NCBI RefSeq assembly: GCF_001429065.1 | Contig: NZ_LMIB01000015.1 | Location: forward strand, 396,905 to 460,904 | Source of the DNA: Sphingomonas sp. Root710 | Lineage (GTDB): Bacteria; Pseudomonadota; Alphaproteobacteria; Sphingomonadales; Sphingomonadaceae | Length of the DNA: 64,000 bases | Direction of reading: 5' to 3' | In this document: positions 53,083-61,775 of the stretch, piece after piece | Position numbering within the stretch: position 1 is the first letter of the stretch | How the letters are laid out: each line of letters opens with the position of its first letter | Notes under the pieces: generated by a model | What the model was told of the DNA's origin: nothing | What the model saw: only the letters and a program-made list of their open reading frames with translations | The model's database searches: none | Program-made: the position numbers and the translations under genes

Positions 53083-54819
53083 ATGAGTTTCATTGTGCCC
53101 GATGCGTCCGAATATGATGTGGTCGTGGTGGGATCGGGCGCCGGGGGCCTGCTCTCCGCGATTCGCGCGCACGACCTGGGGCTGCGCCCGATCGTTATCG
53201 AGAAGTCCGATCGTTACGGCGGAACCTCCGCCGTCTCGGGCGGCGCGATCTGGATTCCCAACAACGCCTTCATCGGCGACCAGGACAGCCCGGCCAAGGC
53301 ACTTGGCTATCTCCAGAAGGTCACCGAGGGCAAAGTTCCGACCGCCAAGCTGGAGCGCTATGTCGGCCTCGCCCCGGTGATGGTCGATTATCTCAAGTCG
53401 CTGGGCATCGAATATTACACCAACCCCTATATGCCCTATCCCGACTATTATCCGTTCGTGGAGGGCGCCGCGCCCGGCGGGCGCACGATGCTGATCCGGC
53501 CGATGGACGGCGGCACGCTGGGCGAGGAGTTCTTCCGCCTGCGCGAGAGCTATCCCGAGTTCAAGATGTTCGACAAGATCGCGCTCGACCTGTTGGACGG
53601 CGGGATCATCATGGCGCGCGCCAAGGGCTGGCGCCGGGTGGTCCTCCGCAACCTGTGGCGTTACTGGAGCGACCTGCCTTTCCGCCGGCGCACCCATCGC
53701 GACCGCCTGCTCACCATCGGCAACGCGCTGATCGGCGGGCTGCGCAAGGCGATGATCGACCGGAATATCCCGCTGGCGCTCAACACCGCGATGACCGGGC
53801 TCGAGATGGACGGCACCACCGTCGTCGCGGTCACGGCGAGCGCACAGGGACGTCCCGTTCGGATCGGCGCAGCGAAGGCGGTGATCCTGGCGTCGGGCGG
53901 CTATGAGCAGTCCCAGGAGATGCGCAACGAGCATTTCGCGCAACCGACCAACCCGCGCTGGAGCGCCACGCCGCGCGACAACAATGTCGGCGACGCGCTG
54001 ACCGCGAGCCGCGAAGCCGGCGCGGCGGTGGAATTCCTCGACGAGGCCTGGTGGGCGCCGACGGTAACCATCCCCTATCGCCACGCGCCGAACATCCTGC
54101 GCAACCAGGCGCTGTTCTTCGAACGCGGTTATCCGCACAGCCTGGCGGTCAATCGTCTCGGCAAGCGCTTCACCAACGAAATCTGCTCCTATCACCAGTT
54201 CGGGCAGGCGATGCTGCGCGACAATGCGGAGACCGGGGCAAACCTGCCCTGCTGGCTGATCTTCGACGCCGACTATCGCGCCCGCTATCCGCTTGGCGGC
54301 CTTCAGCCCGGCTGGGCGATGCCCGACAGCAAAGTGCCCGCCGACTGGTTCGACACCTTCCTCTACCGGGCGGACAATCTCGAGGCGCTCGCCGGCAAGA
54401 TCGGTGTCCCCGCCGATACGCTCGCAGCGACGGTGGGCCGCTTCAACGACCACGCCCTGAAGGGCGAGGACCCCGACTTCGGACGCGGCGCGAACGTCTA
54501 TAACCAATTCTTCGGCGATCCGAACCACAAGCCGAACCGCAATCTCGGCCCGGTGGCCAAAGCGCCCTTTTATGCCGTGCGGATCGACCTCGGCGACCTC
54601 GGCTCGAAGGGCGGACCGCGCACCGACGAACAGGCCCGGGTATTGCGCGAAGACGGATCGCCGATCGGCGGCCTCTACGCGATCGGAAACTGCTCGGGCT
54701 CGGTGATGGGCCCTGCTTATCCCGGCGCGGGATCGACGCTCGGCGCGAGCATGACCTTCGGCTATGCGGCCGCCGCCGACATTGCCCGCAAGAATGATCT
54801 TTCGGAGACGACCCGATAA
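53083..54819 (+). CDS. 3-Ketosteroid Delta1-dehydrogenase-like flavoprotein (KstD-type)
   Basis: A 578-residue FAD enzyme. It begins with a Rossmann motif (YDVVVVGSGAGGLLSAIRAH) and continues with GGTSAVSGGAIWIPNN and the C-terminal block GLYAIGNCSGSVMGPAYPGAG, which is diagnostic for the 3-ketosteroid dehydrogenase group. It introduces a C1-C2 double bond in ring A, activating it for 9-alpha-hydroxylation. It follows the HsaA-like gene by 105 bases (a gap with GC-rich hairpins near 52981-53000 and 53011-53034, possible attenuators) and overlaps the next gene (TAATG). A relative, truncated, is encoded at the left edge of the window. Confidence 0.9.
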   Translation: MSFIVPDASEYDVVVVGSGAGGLLSAIRAHDLGLRPIVIEKSDRYGGTSAVSGGAIWIPNNAFIGDQDSPAKALGYLQKVTEGKVPTAKLERYVGLAPVMVDYLKSLGIEYYTNPYMPYPDYYPFVEGAAPGGRTMLIRPMDGGTLGEEFFRLRESYPEFKMFDKIALDLLDGGIIMARAKGWRRVVLRNLWRYWSDLPFRRRTHRDRLLTIGNALIGGLRKAMIDRNIPLALNTAMTGLEMDGTTVVAVTASAQGRPVRIGAAKAVILASGGYEQSQEMRNEHFAQPTNPRWSATPRDNNVGDALTASREAGAAVEFLDEAWWAPTVTIPYRHAPNILRNQALFFERGYPHSLAVNRLGKRFTNEICSYHQFGQAMLRDNAETGANLPCWLIFDADYRARYPLGGLQPGWAMPDSKVPADWFDTFLYRADNLEALAGKIGVPADTLAATVGRFNDHALKGEDPDFGRGANVYNQFFGDPNHKPNRNLGPVAKAPFYAVRIDLGDLGSKGGPRTDEQARVLREDGSPIGGLYAIGNCSGSVMGPAYPGAGSTLGASMTFGYAAAADIARKNDLSETTR

Positions 54820-57011
54820 TGGCGACCCATATGGATTTGACCCCGAAGGCGCCCTGGCGCGAAATCGGCGTCACCGACGCCGACTGGGATGCGGCCTCCC
54901 CCGAACTGCTCGGCACCATGCTGACCGACCTCCACCTGATCCGCGCGTTCGAGGAAAAGGTCCTCGAACTGGCGGCGCAGGGTCTCGTCCATGGTCCGGC
55001 GCACAGCTCGATTGGCCAGGAGGGCGGCGCGGTCGGCTCGATACGGCCGCTGCGCTCGTCCGACCACATCAACGGCTCGCATCGCGGCCACCATCAGTTC
55101 CTGGCCAAGTCGCTCGCGCATCTCGCCGACGCGCTGTCACCGCGCGCGGCGTTCGACGAACCGGTGCGCGAGCTGATGCAGAAGACGATGGCCGAGATTT
55201 GCGGCCTCGCCCAAGGCTATTGCAAGGGACGCGGCGGATCGATGCACCTGCGCTGGCTCGAAGCCGGCAATCTGGGCACCAATGCGATCGTCGGCGGCGG
55301 CGCGCCGCTTGCGGCGGGTTCGGCCTGGGCGCATCGCCATGCGGGCACCAGCGACGTCGCGGTCAACTATCTGGGCGATGGCGCAATCAACATCGGATCG
55401 GTGCTCGAATCGATGAACCTCGCCGCGGCCTGGAAGCTGCCGCTCTGCTTCTTCATCGAGAATAATGTCTACGCCGTGTCGACCCATGTCGACGAGGTGA
55501 CCGCCGAGCCGCGCCTGTCGTCGCGCGGGCTCGCCTTCGGCATCCCATCGTGGAAGGTCGACGGGATGAATCCGCTGGCCGTCCATCTGGCGATGGAAGA
55601 AGCACTGGCGGTGATGCGCTCGGGCGGTGGACCGACCATCATCGAGGCCGACTGCTACCGCTATTTCCACCAGAATGGCGCGCTGCCCGGCAGCGCCTTC
55701 GGCTATCGGCCGAAAGAGGAAGAGGCCGCATGGCGTGCGCGCGATCCGCTCGAAATGGTCGCCGCCAAGATGCAGCAACGCCAGTTGATCGGCGAGGACG
55801 ACGTCACCGCCCTTCGCGAGCGCTGCGTCGCGCTGATGAACGATGTCGCCGCCCAACTGCTGGAGGACGGCGACGGCGGCAAGAAGCGGATCGTGCCCGC
55901 GCTCTGGCCCCCGGCCGAATTCCGCGATGTCGGCATTCGCGGCGACCTGTCCGAATTCGACGGCGTCCGCTTCGAGGAGCTCGAAAGCTTTTCGGGCGAG
56001 ATCGTTCAGGACCAGAAATATATCACCACCGTCGCCGACGTGATGCAGCGGCGGATGGCGCAGGACGATCGCATCGTCATTATGGGTGAAGACATCCACC
56101 GGCTGAAGGGCGGCACCAATGGCGCCACCCGCGGCCTGGCCGACCAGTTCCCGGACCGGGTGCTGGGTACCCCCATCAGCGAGAACGCCTTTTGCGGCCT
56201 TGCCGGCGGCATCGCGATGGACGGCCGTTTCCTGCCGGTCGTCGAGCTGATGTACCCGGATTTCCTGTGGGTCGCGGCCGACCAGATCTTCAACCAGATC
56301 GCCAAGGCCCGTCATATGTTCGGCGGTGAGAGCGCGGTTCCGCTGGTGATGCGGATGAAGGTCGCGATGGGCACCGGCTATGGATCACAGCATTCGATGG
56401 ATCCTGCGGGCATCTTCGCCACCTCGGTCGGCTGGCGTGTGGTCGCCCCGTCGACGCCGTTCGACTATGTCGGGCTGATGAACAGCGCTCTGCTGTGCAG
56501 CGATCCCGTGCTCGTGATCGAGCATGTCGACCTGTACAACGGCAAGGGCCCCGCCCCGGCGAGCGACTTCGATTATTATATCCCGCTGGGCAAGGCGAAG
56601 GTCGTGCGGCCGGGTACGGCGATGACGATCCTGACCTATTCGGCGATGGTCGCCCCGACGCTGGCGGCAATCGAGGAGACCGGCTTCGACGCCGAGGTGA
56701 TCGACCTGCGCAGCCTCGACCGCGCCGGGATCGACTGGGAGACGATCGAGGAATCGATCCGCAAGACAAACAATGTCCTGATCGTGGAGCAGGGCTCGAT
56801 CGGCACCTCCTATGGCGGCATGCTCGCCGACGAGGTCCAGCGCCGGCTGTTCGACTGGCTCGACCAGCCGATCCAGCGGGTCCATGGCGGCGAGGCGTCG
56901 CCCAGCATCTCGAAGGCGCTGGAAGCCGCCGCCTGTGCGAACAAGGACGATGTCGTCGATGGACTGACTCGCGTCATGCGCGATCAAGGGCGGCTGCTCG
57001 CAGCGGAATAA
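54819..57011 (+). CDS. Fused 2-oxoacid dehydrogenase E1 (alpha plus beta)
   Basis: A 730-residue fusion of thiamin-diphosphate E1 alpha (about residues 1-370) and E1 beta (about 390-730). The alpha part has the TPP motif GDGAINIGSVLE (186 onward) with NN at 215-216; the beta part begins ITTVADVMQRRMAQDDRIV and contains GEDIHRLKGGTNGATRGL. Such E1 proteins decarboxylate a 2-oxo acid, normally for an E2/E3 complex (PDH, acetoin or branched-chain type). No E2 or E3 is nearby, so it may share a complex or work differently. The ATG overlaps the KstD stop. A terminator follows. Confidence 0.92.
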   Translation: MATHMDLTPKAPWREIGVTDADWDAASPELLGTMLTDLHLIRAFEEKVLELAAQGLVHGPAHSSIGQEGGAVGSIRPLRSSDHINGSHRGHHQFLAKSLAHLADALSPRAAFDEPVRELMQKTMAEICGLAQGYCKGRGGSMHLRWLEAGNLGTNAIVGGGAPLAAGSAWAHRHAGTSDVAVNYLGDGAINIGSVLESMNLAAAWKLPLCFFIENNVYAVSTHVDEVTAEPRLSSRGLAFGIPSWKVDGMNPLAVHLAMEEALAVMRSGGGPTIIEADCYRYFHQNGALPGSAFGYRPKEEEAAWRARDPLEMVAAKMQQRQLIGEDDVTALRERCVALMNDVAAQLLEDGDGGKKRIVPALWPPAEFRDVGIRGDLSEFDGVRFEELESFSGEIVQDQKYITTVADVMQRRMAQDDRIVIMGEDIHRLKGGTNGATRGLADQFPDRVLGTPISENAFCGLAGGIAMDGRFLPVVELMYPDFLWVAADQIFNQIAKARHMFGGESAVPLVMRMKVAMGTGYGSQHSMDPAGIFATSVGWRVVAPSTPFDYVGLMNSALLCSDPVLVIEHVDLYNGKGPAPASDFDYYIPLGKAKVVRPGTAMTILTYSAMVAPTLAAIEETGFDAEVIDLRSLDRAGIDWETIEESIRKTNNVLIVEQGSIGTSYGGMLADEVQRRLFDWLDQPIQRVHGGEASPSISKALEAAACANKDDVVDGLTRVMRDQGRLLAAE

Positions 57012-57014
57012 AAA

Positions 57015-57054
57015 GAGGCTCCCGGTCGCCGACCGGGAGCCTCCTTCCCCTTTT
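57015..57054. terminator. Rho-independent terminator (probably bidirectional)
   Basis: A perfect 13-base stem (57015-57027 with 57031-57043, loop GCC) is followed by a T-rich tract on the right; an A run on the left serves the - strand run that ends at 57074. Confidence 0.88.
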
Positions 57055-57073
57055 CGTGAAAATCAGCGCGTGA

Positions 57074-57496
57074 TCAGGCGCGCGCTTCTTCGATCCACCG
57101 CATCGCCGCGATCCGCCAGCCGTCCGGCGTGCGGATGAGCCGGTCGGCATAGCGGCCATAGGCGCGCTCGATCGTCTCCGAGCCTTTGTCGCGCATCATC
57201 GCGACGATCGTCCAACGCGCCTCCGCATCATCCCCGTCCACATCGATCAGCGGCGAATGGATAGCGTGCCACAGCCAGGCGCGCACCGGACTGATCTGGC
57301 TCACCAGGAAGCCGACGATCGCCTCACGGCCTTCGAGCAGCCCCGCGCCGTAATCGGCGGTGGCGTCGGCGGTGAAGACCGACGTCAGCACTTCCGCCGC
57401 CCGCTCGGCGTCGGTGGGCAGCAGGTCCGCTCCCTCGCAATAGATCGCCTTGAGCCTCTGGATCGCCAGCGTGTCGGCGACGGCTGTCTCGGTCAT
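57074..57496 (-). CDS. SnoaL-like / NTF2-fold protein
   Basis: A 140-residue SnoaL-type protein: TLAIQRLKAIYCEGADLLPT, FTADATADYGAGLLEGREAI, WTIVAMMRDKGS and WRIAAMRWIEE. It is similar in layout to the other short SnoaL proteins here. ATG at 57496 after GGGAGAGC. It is the last gene of a three-gene - strand run after the meta-cleavage hydrolase (26 bases) and the Rieske oxygenase. Position suggests action on an early ring-cleavage intermediate, but no reaction is assigned. Confidence 0.82.
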   Translation of the reverse strand: MTETAVADTLAIQRLKAIYCEGADLLPTDAERAAEVLTSVFTADATADYGAGLLEGREAIVGFLVSQISPVRAWLWHAIHSPLIDVDGDDAEARWTIVAMMRDKGSETIERAYGRYADRLIRTPDGWRIAAMRWIEEARA

Positions 57497-57522
57497 CGAA
57501 GCTCTCCCGGGCGCAGGGATGT

Positions 57523-58389
57523 CTATTCCGACAGGAAGGCGAGGCAGGACTGGTTGAACAGCTCGGCCTCCTCGATCATGAACCAATGTCCCGCCTGGTT
57601 CGAGATGATCACCCGGCAATTCTCGATCTTTTCCTGCATGATGAAGGCGTGGTTCACCGACAGGAACTGGTCATAATAGCCCCAGAAGGCAAGCACCGGC
57701 ACCTTGATCTCGTGCAGCCGGTCCCAAACCGGGCGGTGGATCGCGCGGGTGTAGATTTCGATCGGCTGGCTCTGCGCGATCGGCAGACGCTCACCGATGA
57801 CCTGGTCGGTCAGGTGACGCTCGTCCTTGACGATCAGCTTGAGCAGTTCGCGGAAGCTCTCCGCGGTGAAGTTCTGTGGCCCCGCCCCGACGGCGGCGAC
57901 CATTGCCTGTAGCCCCGGCGATGATGGCCGGGTGCTTTCCTCATGGACGCCGCCGGGCGCCATGGAAATGACCTTGGGCACGTCATCAGGATAGGTCAGC
58001 GCATAGGCATGGCCATAAAAGCCTCCGAGCGAGTTGCCGATCGGGATCACCTGGCCTACGCCGAGCTGCCCCATCAGCTCGTGGAGCATCGCCACCTGAT
58101 TTTCGGTGCTGTAGTCGAAGTCGCGCGGCTTGTCCGAATGGCCATAGCCCAGATAATCGACGACGATCACATGATAACCGGCTTCGGCCATCACCGGGTA
58201 ATTGTTGCGGAAATTGCTGTAGCCGCTGGCCCCCGGTCCGCTGCCGTGCAGGAACAGCAGGCTGGGCCGGCCGTTGGGCCGGTTCAGCTCATGATAGTGG
58301 AGCCGGTAAGTGTCGTTCCACACCCGGGCGAACTTGCCGACCGGGAAGGCCGTGTCGAGGACGGGCGCCTCGTCTGCCGCGACGCTCAC
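57523..58389 (-). CDS. Alpha/beta hydrolase, meta-cleavage product hydrolase-like (BphD/HsaD type)
   Basis: A 288-residue alpha/beta hydrolase with Ser120 in GNSLGG, Asp240 in WGYYDQF and His268 in QAGHWF, and the HGSGPGASG oxyanion block at residues 48-56. This motif set and length match C-C hydrolases that cut meta-cleavage products (HsaD, BphD). It is coupled through a GTGA overlap to the Rieske gene. Joint presence with the extradiol dioxygenase at 61776 supports sequential ring cleavage and hydrolysis, although the enzymes are in different transcripts. Confidence 0.9.
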   Translation of the reverse strand: MSVAADEAPVLDTAFPVGKFARVWNDTYRLHYHELNRPNGRPSLLFLHGSGPGASGYSNFRNNYPVMAEAGYHVIVVDYLGYGHSDKPRDFDYSTENQVAMLHELMGQLGVGQVIPIGNSLGGFYGHAYALTYPDDVPKVISMAPGGVHEESTRPSSPGLQAMVAAVGAGPQNFTAESFRELLKLIVKDERHLTDQVIGERLPIAQSQPIEIYTRAIHRPVWDRLHEIKVPVLAFWGYYDQFLSVNHAFIMQEKIENCRVIISNQAGHWFMIEEAELFNQSCLAFLSE

Positions 58390-59513
58390 TTGTTCTTGAA
58401 CTTCGCTTGATCCGCGGCCCAGCATTCGAGCGGCACGGTCAGGTCCATGTCCAGATGGAACCGGTCGGTCATTTCCGGCGTCACGTCGGCGGCATCGACA
58501 TAGAATTGCTGATACCAGCGGCGAAGCTGATAGATCGGGCCGTCGAATTCCGACAGGATCGGATTGTCGACGCGGGTCTTGGTCTTCCACAATTCGACGT
58601 CCTGGAAGAAGGCGTCGACCGCCGCCTTGCCGAACGAACGGCCCAGCGCGATGCTTTCCTCTTCGGAAACGCCCTCGACCCGCTTGGTGGTGACGCCCGC
58701 GTGCAGCATGAAGCTGTTCGGCGACACCGGATAATGGGCGTTGATCAGGTACAACTCGACCGGCTTGCCCAGATATTCGGCAGTCTGGTTCACGATCATG
58801 TAGGCCGGGCCGTAATAGGTCGCCGAGCTGCGGAAATCGAAATCGCTCTCAGATGTTTCGACCTCGCCGAAATTCACGTCCTTGCGCGCTTCGAACCAGG
58901 CGTTCTGCGTCGCCATGTGGCGATCGAAGATATTCTCGAAGCGGTTCACGCTCCAGCCGTGGACATAATAGAAATGGGTCGCGTCTGCGGCGTTGTCGAT
59001 CAGCTCGCGGCAATTGGTCGGAATGTGGATCGTCTGCCATTCCCAGGGCAGCGTCTCGCCGTTCATCACCGCCTCGATCGCCGGGATCGCCACTTCGGGC
59101 GGCGGCGGATTGCCCTCCGGATCATTGTAAATGAAGAGCTGCTGATTCTGCTCCATCACCGGATAGGATTTGATCCGGGCCTTGCGGGGGATACGCGGCG
59201 AGTAGGGGATATGAGCGCATTCGCCCTTGCCGTTCCACTGCCAGCCATGAAAGGGGCAGGCCACGGTCCCGTCGATCAGCGTACCAGTGCCGAGGTCGGC
59301 GCCCATATGCGGGCAATAGCCGTCGAGCGCCGCGAGCGAACCGTCGGTCTGCTGGAAGATCACGACCTTGCCGCCGAACGCTTGAAGCGTATGCGGCTTG
59401 CCGTCCTTGAACGGTTCGGCGAGTCCCATGCAGTGCCAGCCCCTGGCAAAGCGCTGCGGCGGCAGATCGCCCCCGGCCTGACCGAATACGGCACCTTCGC
59501 TCTGGTAATTCAT
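58386..59513 (-). CDS. Rieske non-haem iron oxygenase, oxygenase component (KshA-like)
   Basis: A 375-residue oxygenase. The Rieske cluster ligands are Cys67, His69, Cys86 and His89 (CPHM and CPFHGW) and the mononuclear iron site includes Asp177, His180 and His185 in NAADATHFYYVHG. The length and the bridging Asp suit a homotrimeric oxygenase such as 3-ketosteroid 9-alpha-hydroxylase (KshA), needing a reductase like the 50472 protein. Start ATG at 59513 is preferred over 59579. Upstream (59514-59707) a TTGCCAA motif occurs on the - strand at 59573-59579. Confidence 0.9.
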   Translation of the reverse strand: MNYQSEGAVFGQAGGDLPPQRFARGWHCMGLAEPFKDGKPHTLQAFGGKVVIFQQTDGSLAALDGYCPHMGADLGTGTLIDGTVACPFHGWQWNGKGECAHIPYSPRIPRKARIKSYPVMEQNQQLFIYNDPEGNPPPPEVAIPAIEAVMNGETLPWEWQTIHIPTNCRELIDNAADATHFYYVHGWSVNRFENIFDRHMATQNAWFEARKDVNFGEVETSESDFDFRSSATYYGPAYMIVNQTAEYLGKPVELYLINAHYPVSPNSFMLHAGVTTKRVEGVSEEESIALGRSFGKAAVDAFFQDVELWKTKTRVDNPILSEFDGPIYQLRRWYQQFYVDAADVTPEMTDRFHLDMDLTVPLECWAADQAKFKNK

Positions 59514-59666
59514 GCTCGCCCTACACCCACTGCGGTGGACGCCTGCTTGCGACCGGCATGATGTCGGCGCAATTGGCAATCCCCGGTCCTAAAACTGGGG
59601 CAAGAGTAGCGGTTTTGGCGGAGCGCTACAGCGCGGGGGCGTTTAGCGATCGGTGCAAATTGTGTG

Positions 59667-59704
59667 AAAATTGATCGGGGCGTCCCGCGAAGGACGCCCC
59701 GATC
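59667..59704 (-). terminator. Rho-independent terminator after AraC gene
   Basis: On the - strand a perfect 13-base stem (59704-59692 with 59685-59673, 6-base loop) is followed by AATTTT. It ends the SDR-AraC transcript and insulates the Rieske operon promoter. Confidence 0.85.
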
Positions 59705-59707
59705 CCG

Positions 59708-60565
59708 TCACTGGCGGAAGCGATAGCGATAGCCGCTCGGCGTTTCGCCGGAGCTGCGCTTGAAGGTCGAGGAGAAGGTGCTCGAGTCCGCGAAACCGAG
59801 CCGGTAGGAGATTTCCTTCAGCGGCAGATCGGTGTCGGCCAGCAGCGACTGCGCCTTCTTGAGCCGCATTTCCTCGACATATTCGTGGACCGTCTTGCCG
59901 GTGGTCTTCTTGAACGAACGGCGCAGATGCGCCGCGCTGATGTCGCACAGGTCGGCGATGTCCTCGATGCTCGGGCAGCGGTTCGAGAAGCTGTCGATAT
60001 ATTCGTAGATGCGGTTCAGATCCGCCTGCGACAGCCGCCCGTCGCGGGTGCGGATGCGCAGCGGCTCCTTCATGTCGCCGAAATAGCGGGCGATCTCGAT
60101 CGCGATCACGGTCGCAAGCGATTCCACCATCAGCGGGCTGGCGAAGCCGGGGTCCGCCGCCTCGGCGCCGAGCCGCTGGATCGCCTGCTCGATCCGCAGG
60201 TTCCGCATGTCGAAGCAGCGGGCCAGCTCCTCGTTGCTCCAGTTGGACGAGCCGGTCCAGACCTTGCGAAACCAGCCGGCGTTGAACCGGCACATGATGT
60301 TGCGGGTCAGTTCGTTGTTGTTCGCCGATGCGGTTCTGACCTCGACATCCGCCGGAAAGAACATCAGCTGGCCGAAATTCTGCAGATCGCCTTCCGGAAG
60401 GCGAGCTGCGACGCTCACCTGGGCGGGAAACGGGCGATAGCGCAGGATGAAATCATGCTCCAGCTCCTCGATCTGCTCGCCGGCGTTCCAGCGATAGTCG
60501 AGAACCTGAATGTTGACGCCCGGCACTTCCAAATGCGCCGCGACATTAAATGCTCGTGCGGACAT
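59708..60565 (-). CDS. AraC-family transcriptional regulator
   Basis: A 285-residue regulator. The N-terminal ligand-binding part has VNIQVLDYRWNAGEQIEEL, like the other AraC proteins here, and the C-terminal HTH is CDISAAHLRRSFKKTTGKTV followed by LKEISYRLGFADSSTFSSTF. GGAAGGAGAGAGGG precedes the ATG at 60565. It lies 77 bases downstream of the SDR at 60643 and next to the Rieske, hydrolase and extradiol genes, so it is a candidate regulator of the ring-cleavage block (inference). Confidence 0.92.
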   Translation of the reverse strand: MSARAFNVAAHLEVPGVNIQVLDYRWNAGEQIEELEHDFILRYRPFPAQVSVAARLPEGDLQNFGQLMFFPADVEVRTASANNNELTRNIMCRFNAGWFRKVWTGSSNWSNEELARCFDMRNLRIEQAIQRLGAEAADPGFASPLMVESLATVIAIEIARYFGDMKEPLRIRTRDGRLSQADLNRIYEYIDSFSNRCPSIEDIADLCDISAAHLRRSFKKTTGKTVHEYVEEMRLKKAQSLLADTDLPLKEISYRLGFADSSTFSSTFKRSSGETPSGYRYRFRQ

Positions 60566-60642
60566 CCCTCTCTCCTTCCGTCACGTGGCGATCATTACGG
60601 CAGTGCTTATCTGCCCCTTTACCGCAGATCGTCGAAAACTCG

Positions 60643-61386
60643 TCAAATACGACAGCCTCCGCTCGCCTCGATTGTCTGGGCGGTGACCCAGCTAGCCTGC
60701 TCCGAAGCCAGAAAAGCGACCACGTTGGCTATTTCCTCTACAGAACCTAATCTACCCAGCGCAGTGAGTCCATGGACATAGGATTTGGTGTCTTCGGACA
60801 ACCAGCTGGCGTTCATGTCGGTATCGACGATCCCGGGGACGACGGTGTTGACCGTGATCCCCTGCGCACCGAGCTGCTGAGCCAGCCCTAGCGCCATATT
60901 CTCGATCCCCGCCTTGGTGAGGCCGTATACCGACACCTCGGGATAGGCGACGCGCGTGCAGTTGGACGAGATGTTGATGATCCGGCCGCCCTCGCCCATC
61001 CGCTCGATCGCATATTTCGTGATGAAATAGGTGCCGCGCAGGTTCGTCGAGACGAGCCGGTCGAAAATCTCCTCGGTCGTGTCCTGGATATGGGCGCTGA
61101 CCAGCGCCGCCGCGTTGTTCACCAGGATATCGATGCGCCCGCCGCGCTCGTCGAGCGCCGCGAACATCGCCTTGATGTCGTCCATGCTCGCAAGGTCGGC
61201 CTGCACGGCGAAGGCCTTTCCCCCCGCCGCTTCGATCGCGCCGACCGCTTCGTCGGCTGCGGGGCGATCGCGGCCATAGTGAATCGCCACCGTGGCGCCG
61301 TCGCGGGCCAGGCGCTCGGCGATCCCACGGCCTATGCCGCGGCTCGAACCGGTCACCAGCGCGATCTTGCCACTCAAACCACTCAT
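60643..61386 (-). CDS. Short-chain dehydrogenase/reductase
   Basis: A 247-residue classical SDR: TGSSRGIG, NNAA, YGLTK and the C-terminal TIEASGG motif. The presence of YxxxK and the Rossmann glycine motif supports an alcohol dehydrogenase/ketoreductase. It starts at 61386 and is divergent from the extradiol dioxygenase at 61776. In a steroid-like pathway it could be a hydroxysteroid dehydrogenase, but the family is broad and no specific residue points to one substrate. Confidence 0.92.
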   Translation of the reverse strand: MSGLSGKIALVTGSSRGIGRGIAERLARDGATVAIHYGRDRPAADEAVGAIEAAGGKAFAVQADLASMDDIKAMFAALDERGGRIDILVNNAAALVSAHIQDTTEEIFDRLVSTNLRGTYFITKYAIERMGEGGRIINISSNCTRVAYPEVSVYGLTKAGIENMALGLAQQLGAQGITVNTVVPGIVDTDMNASWLSEDTKSYVHGLTALGRLGSVEEIANVVAFLASEQASWVTAQTIEASGGCRI

Positions 61387-61775
61387 TCAAAAACTCCTAT
61401 AGGGAAGGGGTCGATGCGCCACACACGCGCGAAATTGCGCATTTCGCGAGCATCGTGCGGCGGGAGAAAAACCAGCTGAATCCAGGCAGATCACCGACAT
61501 CGTGATCGCCCATGTCGATGGGCGCGATAGCGCGTTGTCCGATACCTCGAACAACGCTCGCGACATCGTCGCGAACCGCTCCATGACCCTCATGTCCTCT
61601 CCACACCGGCCCAATCTGATCCCGATACTTACGCGCGGGAAGGCCCGCCCGCCATATCGGCTGCGCGCTCCGCCCATATGTTGCTCATTTTGCCAACATG
61701 GCTGGCATGTCTCGCCCGCCGGACGGGTCGTACATCCGGGTCGAAGAAGCTCGCAAATGTCGGGGATGAGGCGCC
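61387..61775. other. Non-coding 389-base divergent gap with three inverted repeats
   Basis: The gap between the SDR (-) and the extradiol dioxygenase (+) holds CGCGAAAT-N5-ATTTCGCG (61428-61448), CGCCCAT-N4-ATGGGCG (61507-61524) and TCGCGAC-N3-GTCGCGA (61558-61574). A fourth, looser repeat ATGTTG-N10-CAACAT (61678-61699) contains TTGCCAA. These are possible operators; no gene is seen. Confidence 0.45.

Noticed and set aside
51712-54528. Very long - strand open frame (over 900 codons)
   Set aside because: It runs antisense to the HsaA-like and KstD-like genes, which have clear family motifs. GC-rich third positions keep the opposite frame open.
61387-61677. Short - strand open frame (about 96 codons) upstream of the SDR
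   Set aside because: Composition is that of a chance open frame, no ribosome site or family pattern, and it contains the inverted repeats of the regulatory gap.
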